Of a stretch of DNA of 64,000 nucleotides, positions 34,871 through 44,036 are shown piece after piece. Below the pieces are notes generated by a model. It searched no databases. It had not been told where the DNA came from and was given only the letters and a program-made list of their open reading frames with translations. The first letter of the stretch is position 1; every line of letters begins with the position of its first letter. The position numbers and the translations under genes are program-made. Origin of the DNA: Paludicola sp. MB14-C6 (GTDB lineage Bacteria; Bacillota; Clostridia; Oscillospirales; Ruminococcaceae); assembly GCF_030908625.1 (NCBI RefSeq), contig NZ_CP133133.1, positions 1,550,001 through 1,614,000 on the forward strand, read 5' to 3'.

Positions 34871-35554
34871 TGATTCAAACCCTTTTCTTAATACAGATAA
34901 CGCTTTCTTTTCAATTCTTGAAACATATGAACGAGATATTTTCAATTTTGAGGCTATTTCCCTTTGTGTTAGCGGATGATATCCATTTAGTCCATAACGT
35001 AGGATAATGATAGTTCGTTCTCTTGGTTCAAGCTTTTGTTCTATAAATTTATATAGCTTTTCTGATTTCATCTTTAAATCAATATTATCAATTAAGCTTT
35101 CTTCATCCGAAAAAATGTCCATTAAAGTAATCGAATTTCCGTCCATGTCACTATCAATTGGCTCGCTGATATATACATCACCTGCCGTTTTTTTAACGTT
35201 TCTAAAATGCATAAGGATTTCATTTTCAATACAACGTGCGGCATATGTTGCAAATCTAGTTCCTTTTTCGTAAGTGAAGGTGTTTACTGCTTTAATCAAT
35301 CCGATTGTTCCTATGGAAATAAGGTCATCTTGGTCATTGGTAGAAGAATAGTATTTCTTAACAATGTGTGCGACAAGGCGTAAATTATGTTCAATTAGCT
35401 TATTGCGTGCGTTGGTATCGCCTTGTTCTTTGAGTTCAAAGTATTCTCGCTCTTTTTCCGCTGTTAAGGGCTTGGGAAACGAGCCATTGCCCTCAATATG
35501 CAATGCTAAATATAAAAGGTTGCTCAGTGCAAGACTAATTAAAGCAGAAAACAT
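34853..35554 (-). CDS. sigK: Sporulation sigma factor sigma-K
   Basis: Late mother-cell sigma factor. The 233-residue product is uninterrupted (no skin-type element) and colinear with Bacillus SigK: hydrophobic pro-sequence (residues ~1-22, LISLALSNLLYLALH), IEHNLRLVAHIVKKYY, DLISIGTIGLIKA, TYAARCIENEILMHFRN and the region 4 helix-turn-helix TQREIASKLKISRSYVSRIEKKAL (core SRSYVSRIE). GGGGAGG precedes the ATG. A CATATACT box at 35579-35586 resembles sigma-E/sigma-K -10 elements, but no clear -35 was found. It shows the organism is a spore former by descent. Confidence 0.94.
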   Translation of the reverse strand: MFSALISLALSNLLYLALHIEGNGSFPKPLTAEKEREYFELKEQGDTNARNKLIEHNLRLVAHIVKKYYSSTNDQDDLISIGTIGLIKAVNTFTYEKGTRFATYAARCIENEILMHFRNVKKTAGDVYISEPIDSDMDGNSITLMDIFSDEESLIDNIDLKMKSEKLYKFIEQKLEPRERTIIILRYGLNGYHPLTQREIASKLKISRSYVSRIEKKALSVLRKGFESKPLVN

Positions 35555-35630
35555 GGTCTAACCTCCCCTTCACACTAAAGTATATGAAGAGGATTTCAAT
35601 AATTTGTATGTCCACAAAAAAGTCTTATAT

Positions 35631-35679
35631 AAAGCGAAATGGCGGAACCTCTAATTGAGAATTCCAGCCATTTCGCTTT
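35631..35679 (-). terminator. Terminator between the M23 peptidase gene and sigK
   Basis: AAAGCGAAATGGC pairs exactly with GCCATTTCGCTTT, with a further GGAA/TTCC pairing inside. On the minus strand it is followed after a short spacer by TTTTTT. It ends the peptidase transcript before sigK. Confidence 0.8.
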
Positions 35680-35698
35680 ATATTTAGTTATGAATGGA

Positions 35699-37522
35699 TT
35701 AAGGTAACCATCTTAATGGATTTTGTCGATTACCGCTGGTTTGAACTTCAAAATGAAGATGATTTCCGGTTGAATTACCCGTACTACCAACTCTTGCTAT
35801 TGTTTCACCTTGACTTACTACATCACCCGGTTTGACAAGCAAGCTGCTTGCATGTGCATACCAAGTTTGAACTCCGCCACCATTATCGATTTTTACCATT
35901 CTTCCGTAGCTTCCACCCCAGCCGGCAAATACAACTCTACCAGCAGCTGCTGCACGGATAGGAGATCCATAGCCATTACCACGGAAAGCAATATCAATAC
36001 CAGTATGACGTCTACCGCCGCCAAATGGAGATGAAATATAACCACCGGATACCGGCCAAATAAAGCCTGAACCGGAAACGGATCCTCTATAAGGAGTATT
36101 ATCTTGATAGAATGTACCGGTTCCCTTCGTTACTAATTCATCAACTGGATCTTTTACTCGAACTCTATCAATAATTTCTCGGCCAATTTCCATACCGTTT
36201 ACACGTTGGACTTTTGCGGTGATGGTTTCTTCACCTTTAACGCCTTTTCGAGTAACGGACGACTGACCTTTGTATATTTTTGTTGATTCGGTAACTTTTC
36301 TTTCAAAACCAACTTCAGCACTGTAGGTTTCTGTGGAAATAACGCTTACAGGCAAGAAAGGCTGTGATTTATTTACTAATACAGATTGACCAATCAAAAG
36401 CTTAGACATAATTTGAGGATTCATTTGAACTAACTCATCAACAGATATATCATTTTTTGCAGCAATAATAATCGGCGTATCGCCTTCTTCTACTTGATAG
36501 TATGCATCCTTTTCTTCTTCACTGTCAATCAGCTTTATAATATCTTCTTCTTTTGTCATATTGTCTGCTAAGAAAAGACCGGTCTCTAATTTAACATCTT
36601 TTGTAAACTGAATTTCTTCATCGGGTTTACCGGTTTTAAATTTCTCTTTTTTCTCTTCAAGCTTGTTTGCTATATCTGTAGCATTTTTTACAGCACCATA
36701 AAATTGACCATCGATGCTAATTCCCGTTGCTTGAATAATATCTTTATCGGAAGATTGAATAATTGCATCTGTTAGTTGGGAATCGTCCTTAATTTCTTGC
36801 TTTGGAACGACAGCAACAGAAAACTTTGGTAATTTATCAATTTTCTTTTCTTCTTTTTTATAAATCATACGCTCTTGCAATTTTGCTTCTGCTTTTTCAA
36901 AAACATTTTCATTTTCAATGTAACCGATATGATTTCCATTGTACTCAACCGATACCGCAAAATGCATTCCGCTTACGTAATTTACTAAGAATACAAATCC
37001 AACAGTTGCTGCCACAGGAATTGCATAATTCAAAAGTGTAATAAATACACGTGTGTTATTACGAACACCTTTTAAAAACGCCTTATTTGCATCTTTCAAA
37101 CGAACAAGAAAGCCTTTATCTTTATTTTGATTAAAACCTGCTTTTACAACGTTATTCGCATCTATAAAGAAATGTAAAAACAAATTAATTTTAAAGCCAA
37201 TAAAGCGGATTACTTTCAATAAAATTTTAGTAATGCGAATAAAGCCATCCTCTAACCGCTCTACATGACGTTTTAAAAAGCGTACATAAATAGCAGAGTA
37301 CCTATAGCTGATTTCTTTTCCTGTTTTTATGGTTGATAAACCTACCACCCTTAAAAAGTTGTAGATGATATGATATATATTGGTTAAGGTAGACTCTTTT
37401 TTTTCAGTTTCAAATCTTTCTTCCGGAGAAAGATTGAATTGTAAATTCGTTACTTTAGATTCTTTTTTTGTGTCATCGTCAAGTTTTTGTTCAGTGTGTT
37501 TTTCCATTTGTTTCGTAGCCAA
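35699..37522 (-). CDS. Membrane-anchored M23 peptidase with LysM and G5 domains
   Basis: Peptidoglycan endopeptidase at the cell surface. The 607-residue product has a cytoplasmic N-terminus rich in charged residues, a membrane helix at ~162-184, a LysM domain (~340-390: VEEGDTPIIIAAKNDISVD, LIGQSVLV), a G5 domain (~405-475) and an M23 domain at ~490-607 with HTGIDIA (zinc ligands H and D), WYAH and HLHFEV. The start is TTG, eight bases after GGAGG. A WalR-type site lies in its leader. The large N-terminal region before the helix is unusual and unassigned. Confidence 0.9.
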   Translation of the reverse strand: MATKQMEKHTEQKLDDDTKKESKVTNLQFNLSPEERFETEKKESTLTNIYHIIYNFLRVVGLSTIKTGKEISYRYSAIYVRFLKRHVERLEDGFIRITKILLKVIRFIGFKINLFLHFFIDANNVVKAGFNQNKDKGFLVRLKDANKAFLKGVRNNTRVFITLLNYAIPVAATVGFVFLVNYVSGMHFAVSVEYNGNHIGYIENENVFEKAEAKLQERMIYKKEEKKIDKLPKFSVAVVPKQEIKDDSQLTDAIIQSSDKDIIQATGISIDGQFYGAVKNATDIANKLEEKKEKFKTGKPDEEIQFTKDVKLETGLFLADNMTKEEDIIKLIDSEEEKDAYYQVEEGDTPIIIAAKNDISVDELVQMNPQIMSKLLIGQSVLVNKSQPFLPVSVISTETYSAEVGFERKVTESTKIYKGQSSVTRKGVKGEETITAKVQRVNGMEIGREIIDRVRVKDPVDELVTKGTGTFYQDNTPYRGSVSGSGFIWPVSGGYISSPFGGGRRHTGIDIAFRGNGYGSPIRAAAAGRVVFAGWGGSYGRMVKIDNGGGVQTWYAHASSLLVKPGDVVSQGETIARVGSTGNSTGNHLHFEVQTSGNRQNPLRWLP

Positions 37523-37593
37523 AACACGTTCCTCCTTGCTAGATCATTTTTGTGTGTAATTATAATAGAAATTACACATCTGTTACTTTAATT

Positions 37594-37610
37594 ATTACAA
37601 AACAGTAACA
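37594..37610 (-). promoter_or_regulatory. Putative WalR (YycF) binding site upstream of the M23 peptidase gene
   Basis: On the minus strand TGTTAC, five bases, TGTAAT, an exact match to the known direct-repeat consensus TGTWAH-N5-TGTWAH. It lies just downstream of the promoter at 37622-37649. WalRK controls wall hydrolases in other Firmicutes, so the location fits the function. Confidence 0.5.
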
Positions 37611-37621
37611 ACGTTATTTAT

Positions 37622-37649
37622 ATTATACACAAATATCAGAATTTTGCAA
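37622..37649 (-). promoter_or_regulatory. Sigma-A promoter for the M23 peptidase gene
   Basis: TTGCAA (37644-37649), 16 bases, TATAAT (37622-37627) on the minus strand. Start near 37615. Confidence 0.6.
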
Positions 37650-37791
37650 TACTTTTGTAACTATTTTAAGCGAAATTTTTATTTTGTTTACAATTTATAC
37701 TATTTTTGCGCTAGTTAATAGTTACATGACATTTCGCTATTTTTACAAAGGAAAAAGCAGACTTATTTATGATATACTAAAATGTTACTTT

Positions 37792-37820
37792 TTGCAATAA
37801 CAGAAAGACAGTGTTATAAT
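37792..37820 (+). promoter_or_regulatory. Sigma-A promoter for tex
   Basis: TTGCAA (37792-37797), 17 bases, TATAAT (37815-37820), giving a leader of about 160 bases before tex. The 464-base intergenic region holds this promoter, the divergent one and the WalR-type site; no gene was seen in it. Confidence 0.65.
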
Positions 37821-37986
37821 AATAGTTACAAAATAATGATATCTTTTCATTAGTAAATGAATCATTTTTTGATATTCAATACGACATGATTGAAGAAAAT
37901 ACAATCTTGTATTTCAATTATAGATGGTATATGATAAACACAATAATAAAAAGAAGAGAAAATTTCGATAAAACACTGGAGGTTCT

Positions 37987-40140
37987 ATGGACATTTTACA
38001 AAAAATAACGGGTGAATTTCAACTGAAGCCCGAGTATGCAAGCAACATCGTAAATTTAATTGATGAAGGAAATACGATTCCTTTTATTGCACGTTATCGT
38101 AAAGAATTAACAGGTTCTATGGATGACCAAGTATTGCGTGAATTTAGTGATCGCTTAGCCTATTTAAGGGGATTAGAAAAACGAAAAGAAGAAGTAATTT
38201 CATCCATTGATTCACAAGGAAAATTAAATGATGAGTTAACGGCTTCTATCTATAACGCAACAACACTTGCAGAAATTGAAGACATCTATCGCCCATATAA
38301 ACCAAAAAGAAAAACTCGTGCTTCCGTTGCAAGAGAACGTGGGTTAGAGCCGCTAGCCGCTTTATTGTTAGAGCAAAAAAACAACATAACACCTCTTCAA
38401 GAAGCGCAGCTTTATATTAATGAAGAGGTACCGACTGCACAAGATGCTTTGAATGGTGCTATGGATATTATTGCCGAGGATATTGCTGATCGAGCTGATC
38501 TTAGAAAAACCTTGCGCGCATTTATTTATCGCACAGGATTACTTACTACAAAAGCAGTGGATTCTGAAGCACAAACCGTGTATACTATGTATAATGACTA
38601 CTCTGAGCCAATCAACAAAGTTGCAGGACATCGTGTGCTTGCGATAAACCGTGGCGAACGAGAAGATTGTTTGAAAGTGACTATTAGCATCCAAACAAAT
38701 GCTGCAATTCGTCTTATTGAAAATGAATTAGTAACAGGAGAAAACGAAAGCGCAGAGTGCATTAAGCTTTGCTGTGCTGATAGCTTTACTCGCTTGATTT
38801 TCCCGTCATTGGATCGTGAAATTCGTAACATGTTGTTTGAAAATGCAAGTGAAGCTGCAATTAAGGTCTTTTCTTTAAATCTAAGACAACTTCTACTCCA
38901 ACCGCCTGTAAAAGGAACGATAACGCTAGGCCTTGATCCAGCATATCGTACCGGTTGTAAAATTGCAGTTGTTGATGATACCGGTAAAGTTTTAGATACA
39001 ACTGTTGTGTATCCAACCCCACCACAAAGTAAAATAAAAGAAGCCGAAGCAAAATTACTCGACTTCATTCAAAAATATAAAGTTACTACAATATCAATTG
39101 GAAACGGAACCGCTTCAAGAGAGAGCGAAAGCTTTGTTGCAAATATGATAAAAGAGAATCATTTAGCTGTACAATATATGGTAGTAAGTGAAGCGGGTGC
39201 ATCTGTTTACTCTGCATCTAAACTTGCAGCTGAGGAGTTTCCTCAATTTGACGTTTCCATTCGTAGCGCAGTTTCCATTGCTCGTCGGTTACAGGATCCA
39301 CTTGCTGAATTGGTTAAAATTGATCCGAAATCAATTGGTGTTGGACAATATCAACATGATATGCCAAAAAACAGATTAGACGAAGCTTTGGGCGGTGTTG
39401 TTGAAGGATGTGTAAATCAGGTGGGTGTTGATTTGAATACAGCCTCTCATTCGTTGCTGAGTCGTATCGCAGGAATCAATGCAAGTGTTGCAAAAAATAT
39501 TGTTTTATATCGAGAAGAAAACGGTGCATTTAAAAACAGAAAAGAATTATTAAAGGTTTCGAAGCTTGGTGCCAAGGCATTTACTCAATGTGCAGGATTC
39601 TTGCGTGTATCCGGAGGAGAAAACGTATTAGATAATACAGGAGTGCATCCGGAATCCTATAAAGCTGCTGAAAAGCTAATTAAGCTATGTGGCTATCAAA
39701 AGAAGGATGTACAAGAGGGTAAAATTATTGATATCAAACAGCGTATGGAAGAAATCGGACTACACAAATTAAGTGAAGAGTTGGAAATCGGTGAGCCTAC
39801 AATTTGTGATATTGCAACAGAGCTTATCAAACCGGGTCGTGACCCTAGAGATGAGTTAGTAAAGCCTTTATTAAGAAATGATATATTAGAATTAAAGGAT
39901 TTAAAACGAGGCTTAGAGCTAAAGGGTACTGTTCGCAATATTGTTGATTTTGGTGCGTTTGTGGATATTGGTGTACATGAAGACGGATTGGTTCATATTT
40001 CTCAAATTACCAATCGCTATATTAAGCATCCAATTGATGTATTAAATGTAGGTGATATTGTTACCGTTTGGGTAATGGATGTTGATATGGAAAGAAAACG
40101 AATTGCTTTAACAATGAAGGGCAATCCGACGCAAGAGTAA
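37987..40140 (+). CDS. tex: Tex-family RNA-binding transcription accessory protein
   Basis: Tex binds nucleic acid and is linked to transcription and toxin expression. The 717-residue product has the N-terminal helical region NTIPFIARYRKELTG, the YqgF-like domain (TLGLDPAYRTGCKIAVVD, ~residues 318-335), helix-hairpin-helix motifs (~480-560, LLSRIAGI and FKNRKELLKVSKLG) and a C-terminal S1 domain (GTVRNIVDFGAFVDIGVHED, ~645-715). GGAGG is four bases before the ATG. It is full length and stands alone. Confidence 0.96.
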   Translation: MDILQKITGEFQLKPEYASNIVNLIDEGNTIPFIARYRKELTGSMDDQVLREFSDRLAYLRGLEKRKEEVISSIDSQGKLNDELTASIYNATTLAEIEDIYRPYKPKRKTRASVARERGLEPLAALLLEQKNNITPLQEAQLYINEEVPTAQDALNGAMDIIAEDIADRADLRKTLRAFIYRTGLLTTKAVDSEAQTVYTMYNDYSEPINKVAGHRVLAINRGEREDCLKVTISIQTNAAIRLIENELVTGENESAECIKLCCADSFTRLIFPSLDREIRNMLFENASEAAIKVFSLNLRQLLLQPPVKGTITLGLDPAYRTGCKIAVVDDTGKVLDTTVVYPTPPQSKIKEAEAKLLDFIQKYKVTTISIGNGTASRESESFVANMIKENHLAVQYMVVSEAGASVYSASKLAAEEFPQFDVSIRSAVSIARRLQDPLAELVKIDPKSIGVGQYQHDMPKNRLDEALGGVVEGCVNQVGVDLNTASHSLLSRIAGINASVAKNIVLYREENGAFKNRKELLKVSKLGAKAFTQCAGFLRVSGGENVLDNTGVHPESYKAAEKLIKLCGYQKKDVQEGKIIDIKQRMEEIGLHKLSEELEIGEPTICDIATELIKPGRDPRDELVKPLLRNDILELKDLKRGLELKGTVRNIVDFGAFVDIGVHEDGLVHISQITNRYIKHPIDVLNVGDIVTVWVMDVDMERKRIALTMKGNPTQE

Positions 40141-40397
40141 TACCAACTGTTTTTTAAATTACAGTTGCAAGCAGAAATTCAGATAGGAATTTATATTTCT
40201 ATAAATCTCCAGCAAATATCGTGGTTCTCTGCATTGGATTTTCATATATAATATGATATAATAATTCGTATACTATGATATCATTAATGGGTAATTGACT
40301 CGTTTATGGTCAAATGCGTTAACCAATTATTTACGCCAATAGTAAAATGTTGAGGAAAAGTATAAGGCATATATTAAACCAGCAAAAAGGAGTTTTC

Positions 40398-41123
40398 ATG
40401 AGCGAAACAATAGGATATGTTCATTCTGTAGAATCATTTGGTGCGGTTGACGGGCCGGGAGTCCGTTTCGTAGTTTTTATGCAAGGATGCCCTTTGCGCT
40501 GCCTTTTTTGTCATAATCCAGATACTTGGAAAATGAATGAAGGCGAACAAATGACAGCAACCGAATTATTCTCTCAAATAAAAACCTATAAAAATTTTAT
40601 TAAAAAGGGCGGTGTCACTTTTAGTGGCGGCGAACCTTTATTACAACCTGATTTTTTATATGAAGTGATCTCTTTATGCAAAAAAGAAGGCATTCATACT
40701 GCAATTGATACTTCAGGTGCAGTCCCGCTAAGTACTTGTAAGCACGTTATTGAAGCTTGCGATTTGGTGATGTTGGATATCAAAGATATTGACAAAGAGG
40801 ATTGTATTCAGCTTACCGGTCAATCCAATACCAATGCAATGAACATATTAAACCATTGTGATTTTATTGGAAGAGACGTATGGATTCGTCATGTGCTTGT
40901 TCCACAATATACGTACAATGCTGAGAAGCTTCATAGGCTGGGTAAAGTTTTATCTTGGTATAGCTGTATTAAAAAAATTGAAGTCATTCCATTTCATAAG
41001 ATGGGCGAATATAAATGGGATTATGTTGATACGCCTTATCAGCTTACCGATATTCCTTCCGCAACACCTCAGCAAGTAAATAAAGCAAAGGAGATATTGA
41101 AACAATATGGCTTACCAGTATAA
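40398..41123 (+). CDS. pflA: Pyruvate formate-lyase activating enzyme (radical SAM)
   Basis: It installs the glycyl radical on pyruvate formate-lyase with S-adenosylmethionine. The start MSETIGYVHSVESF has AAGGAG five bases upstream. The 241-residue product has DGPGVRFVVFMQGCPLRC (core GCPLRCLFCHNPD, cysteines CxxxCxxC for [4Fe-4S]) and TFSGGEPLLQ. No pflB is adjacent, so the partner is elsewhere. The 257 bases upstream hold no gene. It overlaps the carboxypeptidase gene by 17 bases. Confidence 0.94.
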   Translation: MSETIGYVHSVESFGAVDGPGVRFVVFMQGCPLRCLFCHNPDTWKMNEGEQMTATELFSQIKTYKNFIKKGGVTFSGGEPLLQPDFLYEVISLCKKEGIHTAIDTSGAVPLSTCKHVIEACDLVMLDIKDIDKEDCIQLTGQSNTNAMNILNHCDFIGRDVWIRHVLVPQYTYNAEKLHRLGKVLSWYSCIKKIEVIPFHKMGEYKWDYVDTPYQLTDIPSATPQQVNKAKEILKQYGLPV

Positions 41124-41958
41124 AAAAAAGCGTTATAAGTTAAAACCTCTGCCCATAGCAATAGCGTCTATAATGATATTAGCGTTAATTGGTTTGGTGA
41201 TTTATATGATTGTCTCAACGACAAAAAATAATGATAAAGACAAGAAAAACAGTTCTCAAGCTGCTTCCAGTATCAGTTCCGATGCTTCATCTGAAACAAG
41301 TTCTGTTTCCAGCAAAGAGGAAAGTTCTCAAGTAAGTTCCAAACCGAAGCCTTCTGCTTCTTCAACAGTTGCAGAGCCTACCGGTGGAAAAGGTTCTTGG
41401 AATTTAATTTTATTGAATCGCACACATTCTATTTCTAAAGATATGAACATTTCAAAAACCAAATTTGATTCTCAATTGGTAGATTCTAGAGCTGCACCGG
41501 CATATCAAAAAATGTACGATGCTGCGAAAAAAGATGGTATTACTTTATACTTGCGTTCCGGCTATCGTTCCATTGCAACACAAAACGTGAACTATCAAGC
41601 AGATATTCAACGCAATATAAACAAGGGCTATACCAGAGAGCAAGCAATTATTGAAACAGAAAAATATTATGCTCGTCCGGGACAGAGCGAACATCATACT
41701 GGTCTTGCATTTGACATTATCACTCCGGAATACCATCGAGATATTTATACCTTAAACGAACAATTTGCAAAAACAAAGGCATATGATTGGCTTGTAAAGC
41801 ATTGTGCGGAATATGGATTTATACTTCGTTATCCAAAAGATAAAGTAGATATTACTAAAATAAACTATGAGCCTTGGCATTATCGCTATGTTGGGATAGA
41901 ACATGCAAAAAAGATTATGGAAAATAATCTTTGCCTAGAAGAATACTTAGCACAATAA
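41107..41958 (+). CDS. VanY-type D-alanyl-D-alanine carboxypeptidase, membrane anchored
   Basis: It trims terminal D-Ala from peptidoglycan stems. The 283-residue product has a cytoplasmic KKKRYK start, a membrane helix at ~17-38, a Ser-rich linker (~48-95) and the zinc carboxypeptidase domain with SGYRS, SEHHTGLAFDI (zinc ligands) and EPWHYRYVG. The ATG lies within the end of pflA with AAGGAG 13 bases away, so it is likely cotranslated. A clear terminator follows at 41964-41991. Confidence 0.93.
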   Translation: MAYQYKKKRYKLKPLPIAIASIMILALIGLVIYMIVSTTKNNDKDKKNSSQAASSISSDASSETSSVSSKEESSQVSSKPKPSASSTVAEPTGGKGSWNLILLNRTHSISKDMNISKTKFDSQLVDSRAAPAYQKMYDAAKKDGITLYLRSGYRSIATQNVNYQADIQRNINKGYTREQAIIETEKYYARPGQSEHHTGLAFDIITPEYHRDIYTLNEQFAKTKAYDWLVKHCAEYGFILRYPKDKVDITKINYEPWHYRYVGIEHAKKIMENNLCLEEYLAQ

Positions 41959-41963
41959 AAGAA

Positions 41964-41991
41964 AACGCCTGCACCGATTGGTGTAGGCGTT
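41964..41991 (+). terminator. Terminator after the VanY-type gene
   Basis: AACGCCTGCACC pairs with GGTGTAGGCGTT (one G-T pair) around GATT, followed by TGTTT. Confidence 0.8.
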
Positions 41992-42087
41992 TGTTTAATG
42001 TAAGCAAGTTAAGGACCAATCCTATTGTAACACGACCATCTCAGTCACCTGCGGGTGCCATCTCGAATGGATAGCCTAAGAAAAATT

Positions 42088-42140
42088 TTGCCTCTCCTTT
42101 AGGAGAGGGTTACCGCTGCAGCGGTGGAGAGGTTGGGTTA
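42088..42140. repeat. GC-rich double-hairpin repeat
   Basis: CCTCTCC/GGAGAGG (42091-42108) followed by the palindrome ACCGCTGCAGCGGT (42112-42125) and GGAGAGGTTGGGTTAG. I recall repeats of this composition as dispersed intergenic elements in gut Clostridia, but cannot test it here. The rest of the ~300-base gap (41992-42257) shows no gene. Confidence 0.55.
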
Positions 42141-42257
42141 GCATTGATTTTCTTCAGTTGCGTGCATTAGGCATTTGTTATATTATTCCCTCCTGAATTA
42201 CAAAAGCTCCCTTGTTTGCACAAGAAAGCTTTTGAATAAAATTTGGTAGGAGATATC

Positions 42258-44021
42258 TTAGATTTTTTTCATGGTTAAAGCATACATAAACCATGTTGCG
42301 TGTGGGATCCATTGTTCTGCCCAACGCCAGTTATCTTTTATTTCAGTAGTCGGTTTTGTAATAAACGAAATGCCATGTTCTTCATCTTCTAAACCGCCTG
42401 TAATACCATTTACAATGCCACCCGGACAATGAATAAAGTCCTTGCGTTCTTCATAGAAGTAAGCATTTGTATTTCTGCCAACGCCCTCCATCATGCAGCT
42501 GTCATATGGGTTTAATCCTAACACCCAGTTAATTTGGTCGTCTGCATATTTGTTTAATTCTGCTTTGAATGTATCGCAATTCGTATGATATGTCATATAG
42601 CGAGCAGCAGTAGCTAAGGAGGCTATTCTAGCATTCTCGCCTTGCCACCATGGAGCAGTTTCCACATCATGAGGATAGAAGAAACGAGTTTCGATTGTAC
42701 CTTTGCCATCTTGAATTAACTGACGAGCATAGCCGAATGGATTGCTCGCTTCTTTGGTTACAGCAAGCTCATGACGCATCACTTTTGTTGCAATATCCAA
42801 TGCCCTTGCACGAAGCTTTTTGTCAATTTCAATTTGATAATAATTTAATAGGTTTACAATTGGCATACCGGCATCAGCAGCATGGAAAAACGGGCGTTTT
42901 GTTCCGTTTACGCTAAGATAACCCATTGTATCGTCAACAGCCACGTAACGGTCCATAATACGTTCCGCCATTTTTCCGGCTTTACGCATATAATCCCATT
43001 CACGAGTCGTTTTATAAAGCTCAACTAACGCATCTAATGCACAATATTCGTCGATTAGATTCCATTTGCCGTCGTTAGTATAACGTTCATTATTTTTTTC
43101 GAGATAATTGTATGCCGCAACTGCAGCTTTAATATACTCTTCTTTTGGATAATCACTTGGGAAAGTTGTTCTTGCAGCATATGCTAGTGTTGCAATTGCA
43201 TATCCTCCACCAGAGCGAAAAGAGGTTTCATAGTTTTCATCTTTGATTTCGTCAAAGCCTTCGAGTACCCCGCCACCTTTTCGTGATTTTGGTTGACGGA
43301 ATTCATAGCTGATAAAACGAGAGGTTGCAAGTGGTAAAAATGCATCGCCACGACCTTTTGAACGGAAGAATGAGCCTGATGGTGCTCGCATTCTCATAAC
43401 AAAATCTGCGCCATACATTGCTTCGTCCAACATTCTGCGTTTCAAGTAGGTATAATAAGGATATTTCGATTCTTCCAATAAATCATGAAATTTGAAGAAA
43501 GCATAAGCGGAAAATGCGGCTTGCTGAGGATTAAAATAAGTCGTATGAGATAAATGAGAAAAATGGATTCCAATATCACCGGTAGCATCAAACCAACCAC
43601 CACGAACATCTTGGCAGCCTTCTCTTTCCCCACGAAAAGGAAGAGCTCGGTCACCAGCTTCAAATTCGCCTGTTGGGCGTTGTGCTTTAAAATAATAGCC
43701 AGCAGTGGAAAGTGTGCGCATTTCTAATAAATTGTGTTCAATTTTAAACGGAAAAGAACGATAATCCTCATTGTCTGATTTTATAGAGATGTAGTATTCG
43801 CCATCGGCTTTTAGCTCATCAAAACGAATGGTAAAATAATAACCTGTTTTCCAATTATCTACCTCACCAACTTCAACCAAAGTCCCGTTGTATACCACTT
43901 CACCGTCTTCGACACGAATAACAGAAAAAGCGGTCGCGTTCATGCCTTTTTTGCCTTCAAACACGGCAGTTTTGGTTGCGTCGGCATCATAGCCAATGTG
44001 GTTTGTAAAAATGCGATTCAT
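42258..44021 (-). CDS. Cytoplasmic glycoside hydrolase family 9 protein
   Basis: GH9 enzymes hydrolyse beta-1,4-glucans or glucosamine oligomers. The 587-residue product has an N-terminal immunoglobulin-like cellulase domain (~1-95; FTNHIGYDADATKTAV) and a GH9 catalytic domain with GGWFDATGDIGIH, where the nucleophile-activating Asp pair is expected, LGLNPYDSCMMEGVG and NWRWAEQWIPHATWFM (candidate acid Glu). There is no signal peptide, so it acts on imported oligosaccharides. It is 15 bases downstream of an MFS transporter gene, the likely importer. GGAGAG precedes the ATG. Confidence 0.88.
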   Translation of the reverse strand: MNRIFTNHIGYDADATKTAVFEGKKGMNATAFSVIRVEDGEVVYNGTLVEVGEVDNWKTGYYFTIRFDELKADGEYYISIKSDNEDYRSFPFKIEHNLLEMRTLSTAGYYFKAQRPTGEFEAGDRALPFRGEREGCQDVRGGWFDATGDIGIHFSHLSHTTYFNPQQAAFSAYAFFKFHDLLEESKYPYYTYLKRRMLDEAMYGADFVMRMRAPSGSFFRSKGRGDAFLPLATSRFISYEFRQPKSRKGGGVLEGFDEIKDENYETSFRSGGGYAIATLAYAARTTFPSDYPKEEYIKAAVAAYNYLEKNNERYTNDGKWNLIDEYCALDALVELYKTTREWDYMRKAGKMAERIMDRYVAVDDTMGYLSVNGTKRPFFHAADAGMPIVNLLNYYQIEIDKKLRARALDIATKVMRHELAVTKEASNPFGYARQLIQDGKGTIETRFFYPHDVETAPWWQGENARIASLATAARYMTYHTNCDTFKAELNKYADDQINWVLGLNPYDSCMMEGVGRNTNAYFYEERKDFIHCPGGIVNGITGGLEDEEHGISFITKPTTEIKDNWRWAEQWIPHATWFMYALTMKKI

Positions 44022-44036
44022 AATCCTCTCTCCTTT

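Noticed and set aside
42091-42125. Rho-independent terminator for the GH9 gene
   Set aside because: Hairpins are strong but there is no T-tract after either arm on the minus strand; composition fits a dispersed repeat better.
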